Origin: JBKCUI01 sp052161605
Lineage (GTDB): Bacteria > Planctomycetota > Planctomycetia > Pirellulales > Pirellulaceae
NCBI GenBank assembly: GCA_052161605.1
Contig: CP197409.1
DNA length: 64,000 nucleotides
Reading direction: 5' to 3' (one strand)
The translations under genes and the position numbers were made by a program. The notes under the pieces were generated by a model, which saw only the letters and a program-made list of their open reading frames with translations, was not told the origin of the DNA and did not search any database. Positions 50,988-61,020 of the stretch are shown here, in pieces; position 1 is the stretch's first letter, and the number at the start of each line of letters is the position of its first letter.

Positions 50988-52235
50988 ATGGCACAGCTTT
51001 CATCCTACCTTGGTTGGATTGATTTTTCTGAAGAGGATCAGAAGCGGGCGCAAGACTATCTGCGCTCACTGAGCGAAGGCACGCTTGATGAATTAGGGTT
51101 CGGCATCATCAGAGATGCGTTCGCCGATCTTTTCTTTCCGGCAACCTCTACGATCATGACCAGGGCACGGTACTTCATCTTTGTTCCGTCAATCTATCTC
51201 GCGGCCCTCGAGCAGGGCGACTCTGGGGCTGGTGCAAGGCGCAAGTGCGATCGCATGGAGCTGGCGTTGCGCAAACAACTGATCGCTAACAAAGCCATCG
51301 AGAACTTCCGCAAAGAAGAGGTGAAGCGATACCCAGCTTCGATCTACTGGGCTGCTCTACGCCGCTTAGGAATCGTTAACTCGGAAATCGGGTCGCAAGC
51401 GTCATACTTTGATGCAACCACGGACGCGATTCGAAGCACCAGTTCGGTCAAGGACGACGATCACAATGCAATTGAGCCTGAGAGCGATACCGAATTGTGG
51501 GATGCAGAAATCGTTCGTTTGTTCGAAAACAACTTGATTCCAAAACCCGATAACGCTGGGCAGTTCTCTTCGGACATTGATTTCAGAATTACCAAGGTGG
51601 AATCAAATTACTTGCGTAAACGGTTTCTCGATGCCGAGAGAGGATCTGTCGTTGCGAACGTGTTTCGCAACGACTCATTCCAGCCAGCTGATTACCCTTG
51701 GCAGTGGGATTACCCTGAGTCGCTGAAGACAGAGGTCTATCAGGCTGAGCACTTCAGCATGCTCGCCAAAATCGCCACGCTTCTTTACTACCGGTTGCTT
51801 GACACAAAGCGCAAAGACGAAAGTCGCCCTGGATGCGGTGTCGATCTCGATCAAACCATACACGATTGGTGGAGGCTCTGCCGTGATCGAATTCATGAAT
51901 GGGACATCGACCAATTTCTGATTTGGATCGTGCAACAGAAGCTCGCTCGCGGTAGCGATCGAACCTTTATTCTGGAACTGCATGGAAAGATTCGAGAACT
52001 TTCGTCGAGCGAAGCTTTGGTAGCAGCAACCGCAGACTTAATTGTCGCTCGGGAAAAAGACAAACGCCCCAACAAACGCCGGCTCATTCCTGGGCGATTC
52101 CAAAATGAGTGGAAGCTGCCAACCCAACGCCCCGGGTTCTTCAATGATCCCAAGCACCTGCCGTACCTGCTTGACTTCAGATCGGGAATCGCATCGCAGA
52201 TCATCGCTGACATCTTTGAAGGATTGAGGCGATGA
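50988..52235 (+). CDS. DUF6361 family protein, first gene of a defence-like operon
   Basis: 415 aa. The start shows the DUF6361 pattern: YLGWIDFSEEDQKRAQDYL, then DELGFGIIRDAFADLFFPAT and MTRARYFIFVPSIYLAALEQ. Function unknown; the conserved RARYF and acidic residues suggest a structural or nuclease-scaffold role. Its stop overlaps the next start (ATGA-type, 52232). A TATGAT hexamer ends 8 bp before ATG 50988, again hinting at a near-leaderless transcript. It always sits here with an HKD nuclease and a helicase, so I treat it as the specificity or core factor of that set. Confidence 0.8.
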   Translation: MAQLSSYLGWIDFSEEDQKRAQDYLRSLSEGTLDELGFGIIRDAFADLFFPATSTIMTRARYFIFVPSIYLAALEQGDSGAGARRKCDRMELALRKQLIANKAIENFRKEEVKRYPASIYWAALRRLGIVNSEIGSQASYFDATTDAIRSTSSVKDDDHNAIEPESDTELWDAEIVRLFENNLIPKPDNAGQFSSDIDFRITKVESNYLRKRFLDAERGSVVANVFRNDSFQPADYPWQWDYPESLKTEVYQAEHFSMLAKIATLLYYRLLDTKRKDESRPGCGVDLDQTIHDWWRLCRDRIHEWDIDQFLIWIVQQKLARGSDRTFILELHGKIRELSSSEALVAATADLIVAREKDKRPNKRRLIPGRFQNEWKLPTQRPGFFNDPKHLPYLLDFRSGIASQIIADIFEGLRR

Positions 52236-54091
52236 AGAATCCTTTCCATCACAAGAATCGTCACAGCGTCGTCGACATGTTCCGTCCACCGTCAGGGTAC
52301 CGGCTGGAACAGGCCGTAGGAACGACCTACAGCGTTGACTTTGTGACACTGACCTCGGTCTTGATGGCCTTTGCAGACGCCGAGAGCGACGAAGAGAACG
52401 GCTCCAGTATCCCAGAGCAACTCTTCGCATTCACGCGTCTTTCCGAACGGCTGAAGCTCTTTGTCAATCGCGGCTGTATTTTGCTCAGCGGCGTCCGTGA
52501 ATCGAGTCGTATCTGTGCCATCTACGATAGCCTGATCGAAGAAGTGTCGCTTCCTGAAGGTAGCTTTCATCCAAAACTTTGGTTCTTGAGTTACAAGCCG
52601 AAGCAGACTCCGGAAAATGCGGGGGCCAAGCCAATTCACCGACTGCTCGTCGGAAGCCGAAATCTAACGCTGTCGAACTGCTGGGAACTCGCAGTCAAAC
52701 TGGACGGACAATCGGCAACAGGATTACGGAGAGATTCCGTCGGCGGTGTGCTTGCGCGATATCTAAAAAGCATCCAGCAGTTTACGGCGTGCCAGTCAAG
52801 TGTTCTCGACACCGCCATTGCAAATCTTCCATCGATTGAGTTCTCGTTGCCAGCCGGAGTTACTGAATGTGGTCTTGCGATCCAGTGGCCGGGAGAGAGG
52901 GAGCTTGTGAATAGCTTACCAGCAGTTGGAAAGGAGGCGGTCATCGTCTCTCCTTTTCTCGGCAAGACCTTTGTAGAACGAGTGACGAAGGGCTTCGAGA
53001 AAGTGACGTTGATCTCAGCGCGCCGGGAGATTGAGCTGAAGCTTGACGAGAACATCGTCACTAGCCTGCAACCAAATTTGTTCTACGTCAACGACGACGC
53101 TTCAGCTGAAGTTACGACACGGTTGAGCCTGCACGCGAAACTCTACTTTTTTGAGACGCCTGACAGCCAACAAATGCTAATTGGATCAGCCAATGCTTCA
53201 CGAAATGCTTGGCAGGGAATCAACTCGGAGGCGATGCTCTCGTTTCCAATGGGCATCAATAAATCCAGCTTCCTCGAAGACTTCATACACAAATCAAAAT
53301 CCGAGCTGCATCCCTGGATCGAAAGGTACCTGCCGGACGACTGGAAGAACCGGGAGCCAGAGACGGAAGCAGAAGAGATCGATAATCTGCTAAGCGAGGC
53401 CCAAGACATTCTGTCGCGCTTCGCCTTCGAGCTTGTCTATGACGCCGGGGCTTCGCAGCTTTGCTTGAAGGCGTTGGACAAGAGTCAGAAAGTCAGTTTC
53501 GATGACCTGGTCGGCCGAGAAATCGAAATCGGAGCAGTGCCAATATCCATGCTACAAACCGATCACGAACGGCAATGGATCGACCATTCGCTCGGTTACG
53601 CTTTCGCCGGCGGTATCACATACGAGGCAACAATCGGACGGTTGACGCAATTTGTCTGCTTTCGCATCAGGCATACAGCGTCGCAAGCTTCTCGAATGGT
53701 TGTCCTAAAATGCTCGAAGGATAACTTCGCTGACTACATGGCTGAGCGAAATAAAGAGTTGCTCCGCAGCGAACTGTCCGCAAAGCAGTTTGCACTGTTC
53801 CTTTCTTCGCTGTTATTCGGCAAGGCCAATCCGGCTGGTAAACGGATGAGGGAAATTGTTAAATTTAAAAAGCATGGTGTTTCGAGTGGTGCAGGCTCAT
53901 ACTTCGATGTACTGATCGAAGACGTCATGCTTGCTTGCACGGAGGATGAAACGCGTATCGCGGATATCAGTCGTTTGCTTGAGACATTCGACGGCACTGA
54001 TCCCGATGGCAACGAATTTGTGGATGCAGATTTCCGTACTTTTTGGGCAGAGTTCCAACGAGCCTTTCAGACTGGGCGAAAGGGGCACTGA
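52232..54091 (+). CDS. HKD/phospholipase D-like nuclease
   Basis: 619 aa. Two PLD half-sites are visible: SFHPKLWFLS followed by LLVGSRNLTLSNCWE (residues ~109-150), and LHAKLYFFE followed by MLIGSANASRNAW (~300-335). Each gives H-x-K with the downstream Gly-Ser and Asn, the arrangement of PLD-family nucleases that work through a phospho-His intermediate. The C-terminal 250 residues are unrecognised. The protein overlaps the DUF6361 gene by 4 bp and the helicase by 1 bp. A role like DrmC or restriction PLD nucleases is likely. Confidence 0.85.
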   Translation: MKNPFHHKNRHSVVDMFRPPSGYRLEQAVGTTYSVDFVTLTSVLMAFADAESDEENGSSIPEQLFAFTRLSERLKLFVNRGCILLSGVRESSRICAIYDSLIEEVSLPEGSFHPKLWFLSYKPKQTPENAGAKPIHRLLVGSRNLTLSNCWELAVKLDGQSATGLRRDSVGGVLARYLKSIQQFTACQSSVLDTAIANLPSIEFSLPAGVTECGLAIQWPGERELVNSLPAVGKEAVIVSPFLGKTFVERVTKGFEKVTLISARREIELKLDENIVTSLQPNLFYVNDDASAEVTTRLSLHAKLYFFETPDSQQMLIGSANASRNAWQGINSEAMLSFPMGINKSSFLEDFIHKSKSELHPWIERYLPDDWKNREPETEAEEIDNLLSEAQDILSRFAFELVYDAGASQLCLKALDKSQKVSFDDLVGREIEIGAVPISMLQTDHERQWIDHSLGYAFAGGITYEATIGRLTQFVCFRIRHTASQASRMVVLKCSKDNFADYMAERNKELLRSELSAKQFALFLSSLLFGKANPAGKRMREIVKFKKHGVSSGAGSYFDVLIEDVMLACTEDETRIADISRLLETFDGTDPDGNEFVDADFRTFWAEFQRAFQTGRKGH

Positions 54092-57000
54092 TGGCCGAAT
54101 TACGAGAGTTTCAGAAAGCAGCCGTTGACCGCATTGTTGATATGCTGAACTCGAACAACTCTGGACGCTATCTGCTGGCGGACGAAGTTGGCTTGGGAAA
54201 GACACTTATTGCACAAGGCGTCGTGCAGCGTCTATCGGAGCGTCGGAAGCGTTTCACCGTCGTTTATCTCTGCTCAAACCTCGAAATCGCTGCACAGAAC
54301 GCTGAAAAGCTTGCGCCGAGCGACTCCCAAGCCAGAGCCCTCAAGGATAGATTGACCCTGATGACGTTGGGGATCAACAAGGATAGCCATGCGGCGTTGC
54401 GAATCTATTCTTTCACCCCAGGGACGTCGCTTGAGCTGGGACGCTCGACTGGTATCAAGCGAGAACGCCGATTGTTGCTGTATCTAGTCAGTCAGGGGCT
54501 TGGCAAAACACTGACGAAGAAGTGGCGTGAGTTCTTCAAATGCGGCCCAACAATATCTGATTGGGAAGAATCCACCACTCTCCCCAAACTGAAGGCTGAA
54601 TTCGAATCAAGCGTACATGGGAAATTCCTGGCCCGCTGGACGAGCTTGGTGGGGCAAAGCAAGGTCGATCGCTTTGTAGATGACAAGACCTCGAATCGTT
54701 TTCGCACGGTTCGAGTGCTGGATGAATGTATCGATGAGTACAGTCAGTATGACGCGCCGTGGATAACCAAGAATCGGAACGCCATTGTCGGCGCGCTGCG
54801 GAAATCGCTCGCGCTCGCGTCTCTTGACTATCTTGCCCCTGATCTCGTGATCATGGATGAATTCCAACGATTCAAGCAGGTACTTAAGCAATCTCGGCAC
54901 TCGGACTCGCTCGAGTCAAAGCTGCTGTCCAACTCCAAATGCAAGGTTCTCATACTGTCCGCGACGCCATACAAAATGTACACGCTGCAGCACGAGACCG
55001 AAGACCATCACAAGGATTTCTTAGACACGTTTGCATTTCTGAATAGCTGTGAATTGGCCGATCCAAAGGTCACAGATTTGAAGACGTCTCTCGATGATTT
55101 CAGGACTGGCCTGGAAGAGATCAAGCCCACGGATGAAGTAGACCAAGAACTACTCGAAAAGAAATGCAAGATTGAAACCGTACTTCAGCAGGTGATGTGC
55201 CGTACAGAACGCAATCGGTACATCAATGATTCCTGCAAGGGCATTACGGAGTTACCAGCCGATGGCGAGAACACCAGAGGAATGCTCCCCAAGTACGACG
55301 AGTTGCGGCAGTACGTCGAACTCAGTCAATTCTTGCTCCAAGACCCAAAGCGAGCTCGTGAGCACGGTCGAAAGGTGCTGGACTACTGGAAGTCGGGGCC
55401 ATCGCTGCTGTCTTTCATGGACGGTCACTATGCTCTCATCAAGACGCTTCGGGACAACCAAGAGGAGATACCCAAACACTTGCTCCTCAACGTTGGGAAG
55501 GAACTTAAGCAATCCCACAAGTACAACCAGAAGTTCCGATTGTTCTTCGAGGACGTCTTCCGAGATCCGCCCGCAACCAGCGACAGCTCGGCGAAAGAAG
55601 ATTGGCCATTTTTGTGGATAAAGCCGTTTTGCACTTACTACCAAGACACTTTCTACGAAGGCAGGCCATTGCCTCAGAAGTTTCTTGTTTTCTCCCACTG
55701 GCATTTCGTTCCCAAGACAGTCGCATTCTTGACCAGTTCCGAACTTGAACGCCGCCTGCAGTTCCGCAAGCATGACTTCAAAAGTTCGCCTCTAACGTTC
55801 AAGAAAGGCTTAATGTCAGTCTTCAATGTGGCCATACCTAGCTTGGCTTTAGCTTCGCTTATCGATCCAGTGCAGATAGCAGCAGGATTTGATTCTACGC
55901 CCGACCAACGGCAGGTGGAGCGAGTTGCTAGGCAGCGACTGCTCGCCGCCATTCAGAAGCCCGACAGCGGTATCACATATTCACGCGAAGGAGTCTCGTC
56001 AAATCTATGGCATGTCGTTGCAAGGCTTGAAGGCACATGGTGCGACCAACAGGGAATTGAAGTTGGAGATCAGCTCCACACTGTAATCTCGAATAAGCAA
56101 CTTGGCGGCAAAAGTACGGATAGTGCAAGCCAGAAGTGGCTCTGGACGTTCCAGCGAAGGTATGCAGCGTGGCTTTCGGATTCCTACTCGGATACGAACA
56201 AGACGCCGATTAACGTCAATGAGCGGACGCTTCGCAAGCTGGTTCATGTGGCACTCTATTCTCCTGCAGTGTGCGTGCTCCGCTCACTTCTGCATTCTGC
56301 TGATTCGATAGTTTCAACGAAGCGCGGAACGGACGAGCGTGAGAACCTTGTAGACCTGTTAGAGTACGTTGCAAGAATCGGATGCGGTCAACTTCGAAAC
56401 TACTTCAACCGGCCGCTGGTTCAAGCAATTATTGGGCGAAGCAGCAAAGGCAGTCGATATACCGACAAGGTTCTCGACTATTGCGGTCGAGCCCATTTGC
56501 AGGCAGTAATCGACGAATACGTTTACCTCCAGATCGGCAACATCAATGGCGATGAGACAAAGTCCACTGCCGAGAAGTTGGTTGATCAAATCGGCGTCGT
56601 GTTCTCGATGCACGCGGGCTCGCCTCGTGTGAACAATCGAGTCAACAACAAGCTAAAGACCGATGCCACAACGACGGGCTCTGCGCACTTTGCTTTAGCG
56701 TTTGGGGATGACTCCCAAGTTGAATCTGAGACTGTCGGTGATTTCGAATCGCGAAAGTCTGACGTCAGAACTGCTTTCAACTCTCCATTCTGGCCATTCG
56801 TCCTAGCGACCACTTCCGTTGGGCAAGAAGGCCTCGACTTTCATCTGTATTGCAAAGATATCGTTCATTGGAATCTGCCGTCGAATCCAGTGGACCTCGA
56901 GCAACGCGAAGGGCGTCTCAATCGATACAATTGCTATTCGATCCGAGAGATGATCTCACGCGACTTCCCGCTGACCAGTACAGTTCGATTCAACCAACTC

Positions 57001-57711
57001 AAGACGAACCCTACCCCGGCAGAGAAGGGAAAAGACAGTACGCGAGGATTACCTTGGCAGTGGATCTTTGATTCGATCGAAGCTCAACCACTGAGCGATC
57101 AGTCATTCAAACAAGGTCTCTATCCGCATTGGATTTACGTTCCAAGAGAGGGCAAGCTAGAAATTCTACGCCGTCATCTCTTGTTCTATAGCAACAGCAA
57201 GGACTCGCTCAAATACAAACGACTGAAACGAGATCTCGCACTTTATCGACTCGTGTTTGGCCAACCGCGTCAGGAAGACATCGTTCGAAAAATCCGTGAG
57301 CGACTTGGCGACGAAGTTGATGGAAAGCTGCTCCATGAATACCTTCCGATCTACATGATTAACCTGTCACCATTTACTCGAGAGTACACCTGGGAAGCAG
57401 CAAAGACTCAGGCCAGGCGTTTACTTTCTAAACCAAAAGATATTGAGGCGTTAGTGCTTTTGGTTAGGTTGATGCAAGAAAGGTACGCGCAGTACCTGGG
57501 ATGTACCCAAACCGATATTGATACTTTGGTCGCATGGGTTTCCTCCCACGCCGCCGAACAGAGTACCACCGAGAAGACAACCGATAGCGTGGCCGCACTT
57601 TACTACTTAGCCAACCCATACGACGGCACCTTCGACTTTTTCCGTGGAGTCGGCTTAACCGACGATTTAGGCGTGATTCGTGACGTGATCACAAAGCACT
57701 TCGCGACATAA
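54091..57711 (+). CDS. SNF2/SF2-type helicase of the DUF6361-PLD operon
   Basis: 1206 aa from ATG 54091 (TGATG overlap with the PLD stop). Walker A YLLADEVGLGKTLIAQGVVQ lies near residue 25, VIMDEFQRFKQVL near 254 (DEFQ instead of DEAH), LILSATPYKMYTLQHET, and the C-terminal TSVGQEGLDFHLYCKDIVHW with DLEQREGRLNRY. About 600 residues separate the two RecA lobes, an unusually large insertion that could hold the DNA or partner contact. It would translocate on duplex DNA and deliver it to the PLD nuclease. The second lobe resembles HepA/RapA. Confidence 0.87.
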   Translation: MAELREFQKAAVDRIVDMLNSNNSGRYLLADEVGLGKTLIAQGVVQRLSERRKRFTVVYLCSNLEIAAQNAEKLAPSDSQARALKDRLTLMTLGINKDSHAALRIYSFTPGTSLELGRSTGIKRERRLLLYLVSQGLGKTLTKKWREFFKCGPTISDWEESTTLPKLKAEFESSVHGKFLARWTSLVGQSKVDRFVDDKTSNRFRTVRVLDECIDEYSQYDAPWITKNRNAIVGALRKSLALASLDYLAPDLVIMDEFQRFKQVLKQSRHSDSLESKLLSNSKCKVLILSATPYKMYTLQHETEDHHKDFLDTFAFLNSCELADPKVTDLKTSLDDFRTGLEEIKPTDEVDQELLEKKCKIETVLQQVMCRTERNRYINDSCKGITELPADGENTRGMLPKYDELRQYVELSQFLLQDPKRAREHGRKVLDYWKSGPSLLSFMDGHYALIKTLRDNQEEIPKHLLLNVGKELKQSHKYNQKFRLFFEDVFRDPPATSDSSAKEDWPFLWIKPFCTYYQDTFYEGRPLPQKFLVFSHWHFVPKTVAFLTSSELERRLQFRKHDFKSSPLTFKKGLMSVFNVAIPSLALASLIDPVQIAAGFDSTPDQRQVERVARQRLLAAIQKPDSGITYSREGVSSNLWHVVARLEGTWCDQQGIEVGDQLHTVISNKQLGGKSTDSASQKWLWTFQRRYAAWLSDSYSDTNKTPINVNERTLRKLVHVALYSPAVCVLRSLLHSADSIVSTKRGTDERENLVDLLEYVARIGCGQLRNYFNRPLVQAIIGRSSKGSRYTDKVLDYCGRAHLQAVIDEYVYLQIGNINGDETKSTAEKLVDQIGVVFSMHAGSPRVNNRVNNKLKTDATTTGSAHFALAFGDDSQVESETVGDFESRKSDVRTAFNSPFWPFVLATTSVGQEGLDFHLYCKDIVHWNLPSNPVDLEQREGRLNRYNCYSIREMISRDFPLTSTVRFNQLKTNPTPAEKGKDSTRGLPWQWIFDSIEAQPLSDQSFKQGLYPHWIYVPREGKLEILRRHLLFYSNSKDSLKYKRLKRDLALYRLVFGQPRQEDIVRKIRERLGDEVDGKLLHEYLPIYMINLSPFTREYTWEAAKTQARRLLSKPKDIEALVLLVRLMQERYAQYLGCTQTDIDTLVAWVSSHAAEQSTTEKTTDSVAALYYLANPYDGTFDFFRGVGLTDDLGVIRDVITKHFAT

Positions 57712-57780
57712 ACGTTTCAGCTTACAATGCCAGGTGTTTGCCGCATCAATTCGGATAATCGCAAAGAGACACCAACAACT

Positions 57781-58686
57781 ATGACCGGACGATCGATACG
57801 AATTTACCTAGTTGATGGGGATGCGTCAGGTTTGCTAACGGCCGAGGTCATGAATTGGTCGGGCAAGTTTGTAGTTGCGCCTCGAACGATGCTGAAGGAG
57901 CTTGCTACACGCGAAGAAGTCTCGCGTACTGGCGTTTATGTCCTTGCCGGCCCTGATCCAGAGAACCCTACGCAGGACATGATCTACATCGGCGAGGGAG
58001 ATAACGTATTCAAGCGAATCACCGCTCACGACAAGGACCCCGACAAGGATTTCTGGACTCGGTGTGTTGCCGTAATCAGCAAGGACTTAAACCTAACGAA
58101 AGGCCACGTTCGATTTCTGGAAAGTCGACTAATCGAAAAAGGACATGCGTCTGGAAGAGCACGACTTTGTAACGGGACCGCACCACCATTGCCCCCGATG
58201 CCAGAACCTGACGTTGCTGATATGGAAGGCTTCCTCGCCCATATCGAACTAGTGCTGCCAGTTCTTGGATTTGACTTTCTTAAACCTCGGCCGAACTTGC
58301 GTCCGAACGGCAACGCGGATGCCGTCAACACTTCACCTGTATTCGAATTGACCTCAGGTGAGGCGAAAGCAAAAGCGCAAGAGATCGATGGAGAGTTTGT
58401 GGTCTTGAAAGGATCGACAGCACTTGCAACGCCAAAGGATAGCTGGACAAGCTACCGTGGCCTTCGCGATCGACTAATTGAAGACCAGAAACTTGTCGCC
58501 TTTCCCGATCGCGATCTTTACCTGTTTGCTGAAGATGTCCCCCTAAAGAGTCCAAGCGCCGGCGCGGCAATCGTGAATGCAGGCAACATCAACGGTCGGA
58601 CTGCTTGGAAGGTTTCAACGACCAAGCAAACTTACGCGGACTGGCATCAATCGCAACTGCCGGAACAGGAACAATCAGATGGATAA
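57781..58686 (+). CDS. GIY-YIG nuclease with DUF4357 domain
   Basis: 301 aa from ATG 57781, preferred to the 57727 start because only AAAGAGA near 57765 resembles a ribosome site. A GIY-YIG-like fold at residues ~48-110 shows TGVYVLAGPDPENP, then DMIYIGEGDNVFKRI, and FLESRLIEKG with the metal-binding Glu. Residues ~200-290 are DUF4357 (FVVLKGSTALATPKDSW, with LIEDQKLV). Members often accompany restriction or defence genes. The first ~20 residues are a short strand extension. Separated from the helicase by 69 bp. Confidence 0.85.
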   Translation: MTGRSIRIYLVDGDASGLLTAEVMNWSGKFVVAPRTMLKELATREEVSRTGVYVLAGPDPENPTQDMIYIGEGDNVFKRITAHDKDPDKDFWTRCVAVISKDLNLTKGHVRFLESRLIEKGHASGRARLCNGTAPPLPPMPEPDVADMEGFLAHIELVLPVLGFDFLKPRPNLRPNGNADAVNTSPVFELTSGEAKAKAQEIDGEFVVLKGSTALATPKDSWTSYRGLRDRLIEDQKLVAFPDRDLYLFAEDVPLKSPSAGAAIVNAGNINGRTAWKVSTTKQTYADWHQSQLPEQEQSDG

Positions 58687-59617
58687 TAGTGCGGGTTGTT
58701 ACGACATCATCGGAGATATCCATGGTCATGCATCTGAACTCCGAGCATTGCTTGATAAGATGGGTTACAGTCGCCACGGTCGGGGCTATCGGCATCCAGA
58801 TCGAAAGGCTATCTTCGTTGGCGATTTTGTAGATCGAGGGCCCGCAATCGAAGAAGTCCTCGAAATCGTTCGTTCCATGGTGGATGCGGATGATGCCTCA
58901 GCAGTGATGGGTAACCATGAATACAACGCGATTGCTTTTCATACTCTGATGCCAGGAAAGCAGAACGCGTGGTTTCGACCTCACACAGACAAGAATCTGA
59001 TACAGCATCAAGAAACCTTGAAGCAGCTTTCTACGTCAAAACTTGAGGACGCGGTTGCTTGGTTTAAGACACTGCCTGTCGCGATCGATCTCGGCGATAT
59101 ACGTGTTGCCCACGCTTCTTGGCAGTCCAGCGATATTGACCATATCAACCATGCCATAAAATCGATGAGTAATTTCACTCCTGAGTTTCTTTTTTTGTCG
59201 GAGGATGCCAAGAGCGATTTGAATGCCTCAATCGAGAATGTTCTGAAAGGACCGGAACTGCTACTACCGCCCGGATACTCCATCATTGACAAAGCTGGAC
59301 ATGAACGGAATTCAGTCCGCATCAAATGGTACGAATGCGGCATAGGACGAACCTATCGTGAGTACCACTTAGGTAGCGACACGGTTCCCGATGTTGAAAT
59401 CGAAACTTGCGATCAAATCAAGTTCGAAACCTATGCTAGAGATGCCACTCCAGTGTTTGTCGGCCACTATTGGCTAACTGGCAGGCCGGCGCCATTGGCA
59501 CCAAATGTTGCCTGCACAGACTTCAGCGTTGCTAAGGGTGGTAAATTGGTTGCCTATCGATGGGATGGAGAATCGATTCTTGATAAGGAAAAGTTCGAAT
59601 GGGTTGAGGCGCAATGA
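58679..59617 (+). CDS. PPP-type metallophosphoesterase
   Basis: 312 aa from ATG 58679, overlapping the previous stop by 8 bp. The calcineurin-like metal motifs are complete: YDIIGDIHGHASEL, FVGDFVDRGPA, MGNHEYNAIAF, a later IRVAHASW, and VFVGHYW. The family includes ApaH, PrpE and PNKP-type phosphatases; the order is closest to bis(nucleosyl)tetraphosphatase or PNKP phosphatase relatives. Next to a cyclic-phosphate-processing receiver protein it may remove phosphates from nucleic-acid ends or nucleotide signals made by the system. Stop overlaps the next start (ATGA). Confidence 0.85.
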   Translation: MDNSAGCYDIIGDIHGHASELRALLDKMGYSRHGRGYRHPDRKAIFVGDFVDRGPAIEEVLEIVRSMVDADDASAVMGNHEYNAIAFHTLMPGKQNAWFRPHTDKNLIQHQETLKQLSTSKLEDAVAWFKTLPVAIDLGDIRVAHASWQSSDIDHINHAIKSMSNFTPEFLFLSEDAKSDLNASIENVLKGPELLLPPGYSIIDKAGHERNSVRIKWYECGIGRTYREYHLGSDTVPDVEIETCDQIKFETYARDATPVFVGHYWLTGRPAPLAPNVACTDFSVAKGGKLVAYRWDGESILDKEKFEWVEAQ

Positions 59618-59913
59618 AGGTTTATCTAGACGATGAAAGAGCGACGCCTGTTGGCTGGACGCGTGTATACTGGCCCAGCGAAGCTATTGAGCTTTTGCAG
59701 ACAGGCGACGTTAGCGAACTCAGCTTGGACCACGATCTAGGGGATGACGAGCGTGGTACTGGGTACGACGTTGTGCTTTGGATCGAAGAGCAAGTCGCCT
59801 TGCACGGGTTCGTACCGCCGAAGATAACGGTCCATTCCGCCAACGTTTCTGCCCGTGCCAAGATGGAAGCAGGAATCCGGGCCATCATGGCACGAGCCAA
59901 TCCCCAACCGTGA
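59614..59913 (+). CDS. cyclic-phosphate-processing receiver-domain protein (cREC)
   Basis: 99 aa, a minimal receiver-like fold of the cREC family: VYLDDERATPVGW with the first acidic pair, LSLDHDLGDDERGTGYDV with the conserved Asp-His-Asp, and ITVHSANVSARAKM with the His-Ser-Asn. Family analyses link such proteins to handling of 2',3'-cyclic or linear phosphates of RNA ends; the activity is not proven. It overlaps the phosphoesterase gene by 4 bp and ends the operon. Confidence 0.82.
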   Translation: MKVYLDDERATPVGWTRVYWPSEAIELLQTGDVSELSLDHDLGDDERGTGYDVVLWIEEQVALHGFVPPKITVHSANVSARAKMEAGIRAIMARANPQP

Positions 59914-61020
59914 CCGCCACAAAACCTTCAAGCATTTTTCAGGCAACTCGATTGAACGAAGATACGAACGATCGCTACGACCTTATGTAATACGCGCTAA
60001 CACATCAATGCATCGAAGACCGGAAACAAATCGGTTTACTTGACGTTACTCGGTGGTGGAGTGTTTGGCAGCGAACAAGTGTGGATCATCGACGCTATCC
60101 GTCGTGCAGTGGATCTGTGTCGCCGATTCTAGCTTGATGTGAAGATCGTGAGCTCTCGCCGCGGCAACCCAGCGATTCGAAGTCAACCAAGGACCTGAGT
60201 CGGAGGATCTTTTCAGGTTCCGATTGAGCTCGGCATTCGTAATGGACGCGGTGGTCAAAGACGTTGGGCGGTGTCGCGATTTGAGGTCCGGTCGGACCAA
60301 AGTCCAAACCTTGGGGATGTTGTACGACTGGCTACGACATACGGGCCTGGGTGACCGCCACAGTGAATCGGTCTACTTTAAACGGATCGCCTCATCCTGG
60401 CTAAACTTCAGCACGTCGGCGATCGTCCTTAATCACTCTGCATCATGATAGTAATCGACCACGTATGTGATCTTAATTCGCTCTCTATCGACGTAGAACT
60501 TGCTCAGCATGTTCCTCTAGTAATCCGCTTTGATCTTCCCTGCATCACTAACATGCACGATAGAAACGCAGCGCTAAGCATTACAACCGTTAATACAAAT
60601 AAAACAGAGCCCTCCGAGAAACAGCTTCAGTAGGACTAAGACTAAACCGACATCCGAACATGTGCTCGAAGACTACGTCGTGGCTGAGTTGGTTCAGGCT
60701 CGCTACCTCCAACTCGAAATTTCGGCGTGCGCAAGTTGAGCCGCCTCGAAGTGGGAACGCTATTGATTTTTATCAATGCAGATCAGTAGCGGAAATGGTC
60801 TATCACTCAACTCAACTGTCACCGCATAAAAATAGGATAAACAGCCATTCCCTCATGCGATTTTTGTAGAGTTTGCAATAAACTGGGAACTTGGCAACCA
60901 AGGCATCATTATTCAATGTATAGAATTACGTGCTTTTCAACTTATTCGGACGAAAAGCCGTGATGTGTATTAGCGGATTTTATTCTGGCAGTTGACAACT
61001 CCAACCTTCATGAGGTCTTT
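59914..61020. other. 1.1-kb region without a supportable gene
   Basis: Both strands contain only short open frames with no recognisable residues or ribosome sites. Composition becomes more AT-rich after 60.4 kb. No palindromes, repeats or tRNAs stand out. It probably marks the edge of the defence operon and may contain decayed genes. Confidence 0.5.

Noticed and set aside
60046..60640. Small ORFs on both strands
   Set aside because: No ribosome sites, no recognisable composition or motif; frames overlap one another.
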